Below are positions 37,462 through 47,308 of a DNA stretch of 64,000 bases, in pieces (position 1 is the first letter of the stretch; each line of letters begins with the position of its first letter). The position numbers and the translations under genes are program-made. The notes beneath the pieces were generated by a model. That model was not told the DNA's origin. It worked only from the letters and a program-made list of their open reading frames with translations, and did no database searches. The stretch comes from Monosporascus cannonballus (Eukaryota; Ascomycota; Sordariomycetes; Xylariales): contig QJNS01000120.1 of NCBI GenBank assembly GCA_004154925.1, forward strand, positions 62,001 to 126,000. The letters are read 5' to 3'.

Positions 37462-38073
37462 TTAAGCTCCACAGCCGTGCCACGCCTCTACAAGCTCATG
37501 CGCCACCTGTTTCTCATCCGCCCCGGCCTCGAGCGCCGATGATATCTCCCGCCGCGTAATGACCTGACAGTGCTGAGCGAGACCGAAGTCGACAAGGGCC
37601 GCCCGAGAAACGCCGGTTACGGGCCGGGCCGGCGAAGCCGGAGTATCCTCGACGGGCGTCTTCCCGCCCGTGCTGCTGATATCGCCTTGTCCGTCGCCCT
37701 CTCGCCCGTCATCCGATGTGCGACGGTCACCTGCCTGGCGGTCATGGCTACCGCCCGTCATATATTGCGTGGACCCGCCACCTACCTGGCGGTCATGACT
37801 ACCACCCGTCGCCTGCTCGGTACGGCCGTCATCTGCCTGGCGGTCATGGCTACCGCCCATCGCATGTTGCGTGGATCCGTCACCTACCTGGCGGTCATGA
37901 CTGCCACCCGTCGCCTGCATGCTGGGATGTTCGTCCTCGTCTCCACTGCCCGGGCTGTGACCTAAGAAGGGGGATTCAAGCACTGCCGCATCGTTGTCGA
38001 CGCCACCTCCCTGGTCGTCGTTTCCGGAAACAGCGTACAAGGTAAACACGAACCGGTAGTCGCAGTGGCGGTT
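37462..38073 (-). CDS. Low-complexity hypothetical ORF with 17-residue repeats
   Basis: A minus-strand frame open for 204 codons that begins at a probable acceptor (TGACAG at about 38074-38079) rather than an ATG, so it is probably an internal or last exon. Its first residues (CDYRFVFTLYAVSGN) look coding, followed by about four 17-residue repeats (TGGSHDRQVGDGSTQ type), then an ordered C-terminus (RAALVDFGLAQHCQVITRRE, EQVAHELVEAW-like). It lies downstream of, and in phase with, the gene at 38176-39637. A GTGAAC donor at 38259 would join them with a 186-nt intron, but that donor and the missing branch site make the fusion uncertain. Function unknown. Confidence 0.45.
   Translation of the reverse strand, partial: NRHCDYRFVFTLYAVSGNDDQGGGVDNDAAVLESPFLGHSPGSGDEDEHPSMQATGGSHDRQVGDGSTQHAMGGSHDRQADDGRTEQATGGSHDRQVGGGSTQYMTGGSHDRQAGDRRTSDDGREGDGQGDISSTGGKTPVEDTPASPARPVTGVSRAALVDFGLAQHCQVITRREISSALEAGADEKQVAHELVEAWHGCGA
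37717..37925 (-). repeat. 51-bp coding minisatellite, about four units
   Basis: Units of 51 bp (17 codons) containing CTGGCGGTCATGACTACCAC or its variants, alternating two sub-types (CACCTACCTGGCGG and CATCTGCCTGGCGG). The length keeps the frame open, so copy-number change would alter only protein length. Confidence 0.85.
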
Positions 38074-38175
38074 CTGTCAGTACCATTCTTGCCCGGCCGG
38101 GAGTCGTTCTCTCTCCGGAACGTCCGGTCGCTTTGCGGCTATGTCTCGGTTCTTGTTGGCGGCGCACCGACGATC

Positions 38176-39637
38176 CTAGTCGCTCATCTGCCGGCGACTC
38201 GAGGGCAGCAGCAGCATGTTCAACGCGGCCCGCGAATAGGCCAGCGCGTACATGTTCACGGAGCGACCGAAATGCCATTTCGTACGTAGCGAATCCAATG
38301 ATTCTCGAACCAGCGCCACGTCTCGCCGCTCCATGAAGAAGAGTGTATCATCGGAGACGGAGGCTTCCGGTGCCGGCGGCTGATCCCGAGCCGTCAGTCG
38401 CATCTGGGACGACAGTAGGTCGCCTTCCCTGTACGCCTCCGGTCTGCCGACGGCCCATAGGCTGTAGGTCAGGGCCGAGGCCGCCCTGTCGCGCGTGGCG
38501 TTGTCGAGCCCCATGCGGGAGAGGCTAGAGCGGTGATCCGCCAGTACCTCGACGCAGTCGCGGGATAGCAGACAGAGCGGCTCCACGTGGCCCGGGACGC
38601 GGAGGCAGACCGCCTTCTGTAGGAAGTATCTGAGGACGTACAGCCTGCCGTCCCACAAAGGGTGCGTCATGAGCGCCTCGAGATCCTGCCACCGCCGACG
38701 GGACTCGTCCTCGGTGACGGTTGGCGCGAGTCTCAGGCCCCAAGTAAAGAGGTCGTGCGGGGCTGCCCGGAACAGGTGCAGCGTCGTCCGCCATAGCCGG
38801 AGCCACTCCTGCGACTCGCCGTCCGCCCGAAGATGCGTATCATCCATCCCAGGCAGAGCATCCCCTGACGGAGCCCCCATCACCTCCTCGTCTTCGTCGT
38901 CCGTCATCTCTCTTGCCGCAGAGATCAGCCCTAGTGCCGACTCCGCCTCGACCCCTGTCATGATGCTCAGGTAACGGCGCTCGGGGTCGTCATGAGAGAA
39001 CCGGTCGCCTGGGGCGGGCCGCTCGGCGCGAGCCTCTCGGACCGTGCCGTCACCCATATCGCCTCGCAGACCTCGAGGCCGCGTGCTCCCCAGCCTCGGG
39101 CTGCGCGTGCCAAAGACCGAGTCGCCGTCCGAGTCGGTGCTGTTGCCGATGTAGATGGCCTCATCGTCGACTTCCGCTGCGGTCCGTCGACGCTTCCCCC
39201 CGCCGCTTCGAGAGGCTTCCTCTCCCCTCCACGGCGCACCTCTCTTCCCAGCTACAGGACGCGCGGCGTTCTCGTCCTCCCTTGGTCCGGAAGCGCTCCG
39301 AACCACCCTCGTCGACGAGGCCAGGCCGGCTCCCGCGTCGACGACATGGTCGAGCCCCGCACCCAGGGTAACAGCTGTAGCTTCTGTACCGTACGATAGC
39401 GCTAGTGATCCTCTCCCCTTGATTTGCTGCTGCTCAGGCCTCCCGGAGGTGCATAAGACGCGACTCCGCCACGTGTTCGGGGAGGGGGGCTAGGATGTGG
39501 TACAGACGGTTATAAAATAAGATATAACTAACCTTTCCTTCGTGGACGTCCCAAGGGAACAGATCCTTCGGGGCGCTCTGGCCTGGGTTCCTTCCTCGGG
39601 CGCCCAATTGGCCTCTTTCCTGGGGGCCGTGGAGCAT
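38176..39637 (-). CDS. Hypothetical protein, two exons (about 452 aa)
   Basis: Model: complement(38176-39429, 39533-39637). The main exon is open for over 400 codons but has no ATG at its upstream end. A donor GTTAGT after 39533 and a CAG acceptor near 39430 join it in phase to an exon with ATG at 39637 (MLHGPQERGQLGARG). Content: a disordered N-terminal third with a basic, possibly nuclear-localising stretch (GGGKRRRTAAEVDDEAIY), an acidic segment (EMTDDEDEEVMG), then an ordered helical C-terminal half (WLRLWRTTLHLFRAAPHDL, YVLRYFLQKAVCLRV). It ends in RRQMSD unless spliced onward into 38073. No family recognised; a nuclear protein is conceivable. Confidence 0.6.
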
Positions 39638-40930
39638 CCCTCGCGGTCGGGTCGGTTCATAGCTACCCTACGCAGCTTAGCACGATGCAGGAGGAACTCA
39701 ATGTACTGTGGTAGACACTAGAACCATGAGCAAAAGTCGGTCATACTGATAGTTCCCACCCGCAGGGCGAATAATAAAACATCCCCTAAGAAGGGGCCAG
39801 AGGACGTCTTCAATTTGAAAAGCAAGAATATAACGTTTCGGGTCGACCTCTGGGACAACAAGGTGAGATATTAGTAGGCCGAGGAAGGGTTAAAAGGCCG
39901 AGCCGGAACTCGGTTTTCTACGACTCGTGAATATAGTGGCAGATCGGTAATGGCAGTCTAGTCAGGGGTAAGGCAGTCTATATGTCAATGTAGTCCATAC
40001 GGCAACGCAGCCCAAACTCCGAGATCTCCGGTCCTCCTCGTTTTAAGCCTCCGCTCTCGGACTCTTCGTTTACGTTTTACCTTTCCGCCTATGCTTTGCC
40101 TCCATCACCTAGCTTAGTCTGATTAAAACCCAGATTGTCATTATCAGCGCCTTGAGATATTAGCAAGTTCCGGCACGGAGCATGACGAGCAGCCTCCCGC
40201 AAATGTCCGTGAAGGTCGGGACGAGCAATCCGGTCGACATTGCTTCGGGGTAGGACGGCAACCGGCATCTGTAGATCTCGAATGCGGGGTAAATCCTCGC
40301 TTTCGAGCTAATTGCCGCCAAGCGCTAGGTAATAAAGGACGACGAGGAGGGGCCTCGAAAGGAGCCGTTGAGAATGAACAGGCTGCCGCAGCTAAGCAGG
40401 GCACAGACTCATACCAACAATATTGGGCCCGAGGGCTTGTTTTTTCAAATTTTTGCTGTTCCTAGACCGTTTCGTATACGGAAGGCGGCCCGCGGCGTCC
40501 CCCCAAGATATGTGGCGGCCGCGCATGAGGGTTCTTGAGGGCGCAGGCGCGTTTCATGGCACCCAAGCCCACGAGATCAGCCACCCCTACCCGGTCCTGC
40601 CCGCCCGAAGACAGCCTCGGTGTACTGGCGACTTCTCGTACATGTGAAACTTCGGTCGGGGAAGTCAGGAGGGGAGGGGCGTTGTTGGGCGACATCAAGG
40701 CCTTGAAGTTGCACATAACTCGGCGTCCTTTACCGGGGCGCCTTTCCATACGCCAGCGGCTACGCGGAACGTAATGGCGGTATCCCGGAGTGCTAGGGCA
40801 TCAAAAAGCACCCAAACCGCTGAGCTCAGAAAAGGGGCACCCCCCTACCACTTGCCCCTCGACGGAAAAAAGCGTCGCCACCCGTTCCACGGCCAGCATC
40901 TCACCTTGGTCGGCGAGCCCCATGCGGCGT
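39638..40930. other. Intergenic, no supportable gene
   Basis: Only short overlapping open stretches on both strands (the longest about 95 codons), none with coherent composition. I see no structured repeat here. Confidence 0.4.
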
Positions 40931-41125
40931 TCATGCGTGTGAATCTGCTTCGCCGGCGTTTAATCGTCGCCTCCGCCTTCGCCCTCCAAGACTAACCATG
41001 ACACGCGCCAGACTCATCGCCACGACCATGACGAGGCTCGCGACCGTCCAACGGATGATCACTCGGCGACCTATCCTCTGTCTCATGACCCCGGTTCCGG
41101 TTCTGGGACGCCCCCGTGAAGCCAT
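40931..41125 (-). CDS. Possible small membrane protein (64 aa), doubtful
   Basis: ATG at 41125. Basic N-terminus, then one hydrophobic segment (VIIRWTVASLVMVVAMSLA) and a poly-Arg tail. It has the shape of a single-pass protein but no homology I recognise and no neighbouring support, so it could be a chance ORF. Confidence 0.2.
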   Translation of the reverse strand: MASRGRPRTGTGVMRQRIGRRVIIRWTVASLVMVVAMSLARVMVSLGGRRRRRRLNAGEADSHA

Positions 41126-41429
41126 CCCACGGTATCAACCCCCGCAGCGAGTCTCCTGCACGCGGGAATGACGACGTTAGGTACTAGATGACGCTTTTGC
41201 CCTTACGGCTCCGTTACCAGTCTCCCCCCGAGCCTGCAAGGCGGGGTTAACGTACGGTTAGATTCGGCCACCTGGGCATGGGACGGAAAACGCCGCCATA
41301 TTAAGCCGACAGGGTGGGAATTCGGCGCCGCTGAGAGCTAATAGAGAGTTCCATTAGGGATGGTGGGTTCCGATTAGCATGGCGCTGTCGTTCCGGTCTG
41401 TGGCATGGAGTCAGATACATAGTTCTTAA

Positions 41430-41870
41430 AACGGTTATTTTCGAGGATAACGTTAATCTTTGCGTTATTAATAAAGTACATGCGGCATTAAGACATTATT
41501 AATTAGTATTGATGGATATTATACTCCATGCACATGACATAGAAGTTTAATATGTATATTAATTTAAAACCTAGAAAATAATGCCTAAATATAATGTAAA
41601 ATAATATAAAATATTATAGCTAATATTATTAAATTAGTACTTCTCAAATTAGTATATAAATATTATTGAATTTAATAACATAATTAATGCGTGTTAATAC
41701 TGTAATATTACATTATTATTAAATTATTCGAAAATATATTATATTTGAAATATTAATTATAAAGCGAAATAATAAGATAATAAAAAAGCTCGACAGGATT
41801 TATATTCGTATTATTTCACGTTTGATAGTTCCCGGAAAGTTTATTAATATGATATAAACTTTTTGTCTGT
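41430..41870. other. AT-rich RIPed relic island
   Basis: About 440 bp that switch abruptly to strongly AT-rich sequence with depleted CpA, inside GC-normal DNA. No LTR ends or coding traces. Probably a short transposon fragment or solo LTR mutated by RIP. Confidence 0.55.
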
Positions 41871-42369
41871 CACAGTCCCAAGTGGCACCGAGTAGGTATA
41901 TAGGGCAGAACAAGGCGGTCAGGGCTCGACCTGACAACGTTCCACTTTTAGTGGTGTAATGGCTAGACTCTTGTTCTTCTGTGCCGTAACAACATTAGAC
42001 AACACTCGCACTCTCGACTTGAAGCACCCGACCATATTAGCCGATGCCCGACCTCGCCCTGGCCTTCTAAGGCTTCGGAGCCGCTCGGGGTCGCTGTGAA
42101 ACTGGGTAGAATGGTCCACGGAACTCCGTCCCAGGGGGGAAGAGGGAACAAGAGCAACCCCCTGTGACCCGCTTACCTGCTCCGGCCGCCACGCCTATCC
42201 GCGGTCAGTACTCACTACAGGCAGGGGATCCTATCTCGCCGCTCTAGCGGGCGTGGTCGTCAGATATACGCCGTCGAGTCGGGGGCTGGTTCTACGACGG
42301 ATCCGTGTCTCTACCTACCCGTGTATGCCTCTACCTATCCTTTGGCTAGCTTGTTATACCGAGAGGCGG

Positions 42370-42446
42370 GGGTGACGCAAGTGACGCGGGTGGCAGAGGC
42401 GACGCGGGCGACGGAGGTGACGGGAGCGACGTAGGTGACGGGAGTG
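42370..42446 (+). repeat. Degenerate GTGACGSRG minisatellite
   Basis: About eight imperfect 9-10 bp units such as GTGACGCAA, GTGACGCGG, GCGACGCGG, GTGACGGGA. Confidence 0.7.
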
Positions 42447-43162
42447 CGATGGACGGCATGCGAAGCTATGTGAACTTTGTAGGGACGAAAGGCCGGGGAG
42501 GGATCAAGCACTTGCAATAATCTGTGTGGTCGTGTGGCATATGGCAGGTTGCCCACGAGAGTGCGAATCCGCAGTGTCTACGGCGGGTCGAAGGAGATAG
42601 AGGATGATGCTAGGGTCGCATCTACAGCATCTGGAAGCACTTCCACCTAGGTCGGATGCTCGTGAACTGGCAGGGGGGGTGGGCGGCTTTCCGGTAGCCT
42701 GACTTTCGAGAACACGACTTTGAAGGTCAACATATGGAGGGCCCGCGATCTAGGCAGATGAGTTCATCTAGTAGGGTCGTTAGATGCGTCTAGTCAGGCT
42801 GGCAGACTCACCTAGACATGCAGATAGGCTCGCCTGCTCGGACCTGGATGCATTTGGTTGTTACCCCTATTTACTGATCGCGAGTTACGAGACGCCCTAT
42901 CGCCACGTATCCGGCAGGCACCCCTCGTCGTACCTTAGGCACGACCGCGTCGTGACCAAGCTAGCTCCAGACAGGCATCGAGGATAATGGGAAACTGTGG
43001 CAGCCCCAGCCCCAGTAGCCGGCTTCCATTCGCGTCACGGAAGTCCTGAGGGCTCTAGCTCCTCGGAGCAGCAAACCATCCCGAAGCCCTGACCGAGCCA
43101 TTATTATAGGTCCTAGTGGAGCCAGTAGGCGACTTTCTAGGGGAGGTTGGGGATCACAGGGG

Positions 43163-43365
43163 TCTAATTGGAGTCCACGAGACCTCTATTTCTACGGTGG
43201 CTCCACGAGACCCCTGTTTCTACGGTGACACACCCCCTTTTCTTGATGTGCTTCCCTCCAGTCGAGAAGAGGCTATTCACAGTCCGGAGAGAGGTGCGTA
43301 CGGAACGGAGAGTAGAATAGAAGCGTTTGCCAGTTGATCTCTTGGCCGAGCTGGACTATATAGGG
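43163..43365 (+). repeat. Dispersed repeat R1
   Basis: Aligns in the same orientation with 46129-46320: CTAATTGGAG, TTTTGATGTG-like, CAGTCC.GAGAGAGGTGC, GGAGAGT.GA, CCGAGCT. This copy has an internal 21-bp duplication of GAGACCYCTRTTTCTACGG. A third partial copy is visible near 44250-44300. Confidence 0.7.
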
Positions 43366-43396
43366 GAATAGGGGTCGTCTCCAGCCGCCGCCAAGC

Positions 43397-43792
43397 TCAC
43401 CGAGCCTCGGCTAAACCTAATCCTACACACGCCCCATCCGGATCCGTCGAAGCCAAGATCCTCACGAGCGCTGCTACGCTGGCTACCCCTTTCGATTGAC
43501 AGGACGGTAGGATCTGCCGCAAATCGGTCCCTTGAATATCCCGGGTTCTTCGCGCTCCCCAAAGCGCCGCGTTCCCGCATTGGTCCACCGTATCTCCAAC
43601 GCCTCGGTTGCCGCAAAGTGTTGTCCGTACCGCAGTCAGCAGAGCGTATATGTTGTCCGTTGGGCAGTGCGTTGAACAGTCCGCAAAGTAACCGAGCGTC
43701 TGATCCTCGAGATACTGGACAGCACTACGAGAATTTTTTTTCCCGTAACGCACTGCATGGGAGGACAACCCCCACCGGGCTTTACGGTCCAT
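43397..43792 (-). CDS. Hypothetical ORF (131 aa), uncertain
   Basis: ATG at 43792. The composition is more protein-like than surrounding ORFs: YLEDQTLGYFADCSTHCPTD, NIYALLTAVRTTLCGN, and VASVAALVRILAS. Five or six cysteines but no signal peptide at this start. It may be an exon of a larger gene or a degraded one. No family recognised. Confidence 0.3.
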   Translation of the reverse strand: MDRKARWGLSSHAVRYGKKNSRSAVQYLEDQTLGYFADCSTHCPTDNIYALLTAVRTTLCGNRGVGDTVDQCGNAALWGARRTRDIQGTDLRQILPSCQSKGVASVAALVRILASTDPDGACVGLGLAEAR

Positions 43793-46128
43793 GGCCTGCT
43801 GGTCCCTGCCGAGCGTACGAGAGCTAAGTGTGCAGCGTTGGCTTACCAGGGCTGAGGACGTAGGCCTTTCTCACGCTATTCGCCGCGGGCTATGGCTGCC
43901 GGTCGCCTTGTGTGTGCGCGCGTGTGTGTCTGCGTGCGTGCGTGTGAAAGGCGGCACAGCCTCGGGGACCGGATGATCGTCGTGCTGATGGGGGAGATCT
44001 CCCGTAGCGTGTTGCGCTTGCTGAGAACAGGATAATGAGCGTGGTAGATTGAGGTTCTAACTAGCTGTTTATCTAGGTGGCAGACGCCTGCTATATACAC
44101 GACACTGACAAGAGACATGTCATTATACTTGCAACTAGACCTTGGCCCTCACTTCAGCAGCGCTGTATGGGTTAGGGGAGCAGAGCGACCCTGTGGGCGG
44201 CGCGGCGGAATCGACCGAAGCTGGAGCCAAATTCGAAGCCTGCCGGGAGTCTAATTGGAGCCCAATAGACCCCGATTTTGACCGAGACGATTCACGTGTA
44301 GGCATCTGCCACAGTCAATATGAGGGTGTATTGGGCCCCAATCAGACCCCCTGGACCACCCGTGGACAGCCACCTAATGGCTCCATCGGGGTGTATGTAA
44401 GCGGGTCGATCAGCCCGAGTGGCTTGAGAAGATTCTTCCCTCCTTGGGGTCAGAGCGCTCGACATAGCCTCGGTCTTGAATGTGACAGCCTCGAAGGGCG
44501 CGCCAGTGTCTCGGCTCACTGAACACTAGCTAACCGGTAGGGCGCTAGAACTGAGCCGGTACGAGTCATGGTTACGAGCCACGGCCCCCGTCCCTCTGCG
44601 GCAAGGCTGCGGCGTGGCTTTCAAGTAGCCGCGCGCCAGTGAGGAGGGCTGCCGCCCAGATTACCTTGACCATGATGCCCAAGGCAGCTGACGAGCAGCG
44701 AAGGACGGCAGCGAGAGGGGGCTGTTGTCTCGGTTACCTTAACTATGCCACCCAGAGGAGTCAAAGGGACGCAGCCCTTGCGTGACAGTCCCCGTTAGTT
44801 TGAGAGTGCCGTACCAATACGGCGGTAGGTGAGCGACGTCTTCCTATGCTGCTACGGTTGGCGGCCCAGTAGTAAGACTCTGGGCTACCAGTGGAGAGTG
44901 ATGCCGTAGCGGCTCCGGGTTGGTAGGAGGGCAGAGGTTACCCTTACCATCCTGTCGAGGAGGGCGGTTTAGCAACTTGACAGCCGCTAAATAACGTCGT
45001 GACTGATGTTCGTTAGAGAGTGACGCTGTAGCGACTCCGCGGTTGGTCAGAAGCGACGCTCGTGCAGATTCGTGGCGGCTCTGTGAGAAGAAGAAAAAAG
45101 GGGGGTTTCTGCTTACCAGCGTGGCGTTTGTGCGGCAGTAGCGTGCGATGTAGAGCCTAGGGGGGCTTTATGATGCAGCGGGAAACCGGCTGTAGCGTTT
45201 GCCATACTGCCAGAGAATGGGTGGTTAGCGGCGAAGTTGCGCCCCAGCGTTGACTGTTAGTGGTATCATTGGAATACAGCGGTGTTCTTAGACGGGACGT
45301 TGCCGGCGCAAGGGGCTCCTATAGGACGACGCGACTTTCCCGCCTGCCCCCGGAATACCCGGTGACTAGACGATTCGTGCCGATTCCCTTGACGGAAGGG
45401 TAGCATCGGACCTTGTGGCTTGTTGGTGGAAAGTCGCGACGGGGGAGGGCTCGTACGCGGCGATCCGACGAAGGCGATTATGTGACGGCGAACCTCCTTC
45501 GGCCTAATGGTTGCCGATAACGCGGAATACGTGTTGGCTTCCTGTATAAGGGAGCCAGCGATAGCATGGCGGTTTGCTTTCGATCCCGGTACTGTGATAA
45601 GGGAGCGGCCCTTCGCTTTCCACTTCCCGGGATGTAACTGGTGATTCAAGATTCGCGGCGGAGCCTTGGACAGAATAGTAGCGTTAGACTTGGGAATTGA
45701 TAATGCGGGAGCTCTTCGGCTTCAACTTTAGGGGCAGGTACCTGGTTACCGGAGGATCCGTGATGAAGCCCTTGATGGAATGTAGTCTTGGCGTTAAAGT
45801 TTTGCGGAGGGTTCCGGCGGTGTGAGTTGCGCGGTAGCTACGGTGCTACGTTGGGGCGGCGGAAGTCCGGGATACCAAGGGGCCCGGTAGCTGATGTAGC
45901 GGAGTAGCCGCGGCGTATCCCCAAATCCTACGGCCGGTTTAACGCCCGAAAACTCGCTCGCGATGTACCTGATCCATACCTAGAAGTAGGGAGGGAGGAG
46001 GGCCCTCGCTGGTGGACGGGGGGAACCACTTGGATGGTCCTAAGAACGTTCGCTAGTCGAGGCATTTATATATGCCCTAGTGAACCTGTAGATCGTTCCC
46101 TCGTTGGGGGGTTTGGTCCCCAGGAACA
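43793..46128. other. Intergenic, repeat fragments, no gene seen
   Basis: Contains a GT microsatellite, a partial R1 copy (44250-44350) with complementary TTGGAGCCCAAT and ATTGGGCCCCAAT blocks, and a block GAGAGTGAYGCYGTAGCGRC repeated at about 44895 and 45013 (118 bp apart). Open frames here lack ATG starts or protein character; the one on the minus strand at 45266-45649 is the longest and unconvincing. Confidence 0.4.
43909..43946 (+). repeat. GT/GC dinucleotide microsatellite
   Basis: TGTGTGTGCGCGCGTGTGTG followed by TGCGTGCGTGCGTGTG. Confidence 0.85.
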
Positions 46129-46320
46129 CTAATTGGAGCCCAATACACCACACTTTGACTGTGACACAGCCCCTTCTTTTGATGTGTTTTATTCAGGTAA
46201 AGAATAAGCTATTAACAGTCCCCAGAGAGGTGCATATACGACGGAGAGTGGATCGGAAGCCATTCGCCATGTGATCCCTTAACCGAGCTCGACCCCTATA
46301 AGGACTCGAGCCAGCATATC
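46129..46320 (+). repeat. Dispersed repeat R2 (copy of R1)
   Basis: Same orientation as 43163-43365, about 190 bp. It ends just before the zinc-finger fragment. No LTR or TIR ends could be fixed. Confidence 0.7.
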
Positions 46321-46389
46321 TAATTGGCGAAATTCGATGCTGATTAAGGTAACGGCGGACTTCTTACGAGAAGGGGAGCTGGGTGGAGA

Positions 46390-46536
46390 GGCACACGTCG
46401 TCAAGGTCATCATTACCGTTGCGAGGCTTGCAGTGAGAGCTTCTTCTCGAAGAAGTCATACGTCGATCACTTGGCCTCCAGCACCAAACATTACTTCTGC
46501 GGAAAGTGTTCGAAGGAGTTTAGCAGCGGGGGCGGG
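46390..46536 (+). pseudogene. C2H2 zinc-finger gene fragment cut by an assembly gap
   Basis: In the frame with TGC at 46420 the sequence reads YRCEACSESFFSKKSYVDHL, then a His and YFCGKCSKEFSS: two adjacent C2H2-type finger starts with the family's aromatic-Cys-x2-Cys spacing. The second finger's His pair would lie in or beyond the run of Ns at 46537-46546, and sequence after the gap does not continue it. No convincing start codon. Partial gene: either incomplete through the gap or truncated. Confidence 0.6.
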
Positions 46537-46568
46537 NNNNNNNNNNTTGCCCCCCCCCCCCCCCCCCC
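46537..46568. other. Assembly gap (10 N) and 19-C homopolymer
   Basis: N at 46537-46546, preceded by GCGGGGGCGGG and followed by TTG and 19 consecutive C (46550-46568). Homopolymer length on both sides is doubtful and the join may be artificial. Confidence 0.95.
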
Positions 46569-47308
46569 ATGGCGCCAAATCGTCCTTCCAACACGCGCAG
46601 TATCAGAAGCAAAGGCCCGGGCAACCGAGGCACGACGTCGGAAAGTGGACCGGGCCCCCGCCGCTCGGGTATGACAGGCAACGCATATGCCAATACCAGG
46701 CCGGGCGGAATCTAGAATCGAACGGAGACGGTTCGAGAAATCTTCCTGTGCTCTTCGCGCCTTGCGTCTTGCTTTGTTTCTCGCCAGTCCCATATCCGGG
46801 GCGCGCTGCGGTACTACGGCGAATCCGGCGAGGGGGCATCTCGGAGACTCCCAAGGCCGACTCCGAGACGACTGCGCCATGGGAAATGCAATAACACAGT
46901 AGGACTTCCATAGAACTTCATATATTGCGATAAACGCCGGCATCATGAGCCAAAGTCTATCGGGATCCGATCCCAGAGAGAATAATACAGATACCAAAAT
47001 CTAATTTGAAAGACCCGGGCCTTAAGAATAGGTATATTAATTAACAGAGCTGTTCGAGCGCTGCATCGTACGGGAGTAGAGCCAAGGATGGAAGCTAACT
47101 CTTTGGTTGATTTTAAATTCCCTGCAGGGTAGGAGACGGGACGTCTAACAGCAGCTTCGGGTCTGATCCCGGGCTAAAGCGATGGGCACAGCGATGTACT
47201 CGAGTAAGCGGAATAGCCCCGACCGCCTAACAATATCGAGTTGGTCGCTGGACGCCGCGATAACGTTACCTACCTGGTCCGCGTAGACGTGCCACCCTCT
47301 CAAGCACC
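46569..47308. other. Intergenic; short similarity to the 33200 gene 3' end
   Basis: The first ~40 bp (AAATCGTCCTTCCAACACGC...) match, with few changes, the reverse complement of 33170-33215, which encodes KSSFRHAPY. Beyond that no gene is supportable. Confidence 0.4.

Larger units (their letters stand above)
41871..43396. other. Intergenic with a minisatellite, no gene
   Basis: Normal GC and no supportable ORF. It contains the 9-base-like repeat at 42370-42446 and repeat R1 at its right end. Confidence 0.4.

Noticed and set aside
37976..38278. Open minus-strand frame between two orphan ORFs
   Set aside because: It overlaps the end of the 38176 exon in another frame, is Arg-rich like many GC-rich shadow frames, and has no ATG-plus-context or splice support.
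43397..43792. Cys-containing ORF as a KP4-like or small secreted effector
   Set aside because: No signal peptide, and cysteine spacing does not match KP4 or another effector fold I know. Left as a hypothetical ORF.
44142..44522. 126-codon plus-strand ORF as a gene
   Set aside because: No ATG start; it covers part of the R1-like repeat and includes translated repeat sequence.
45266..45649. 127-codon minus-strand ORF as a gene
   Set aside because: It begins at TTG, not ATG, and has no acceptor or recognisable domain. It may be debris but cannot be supported.
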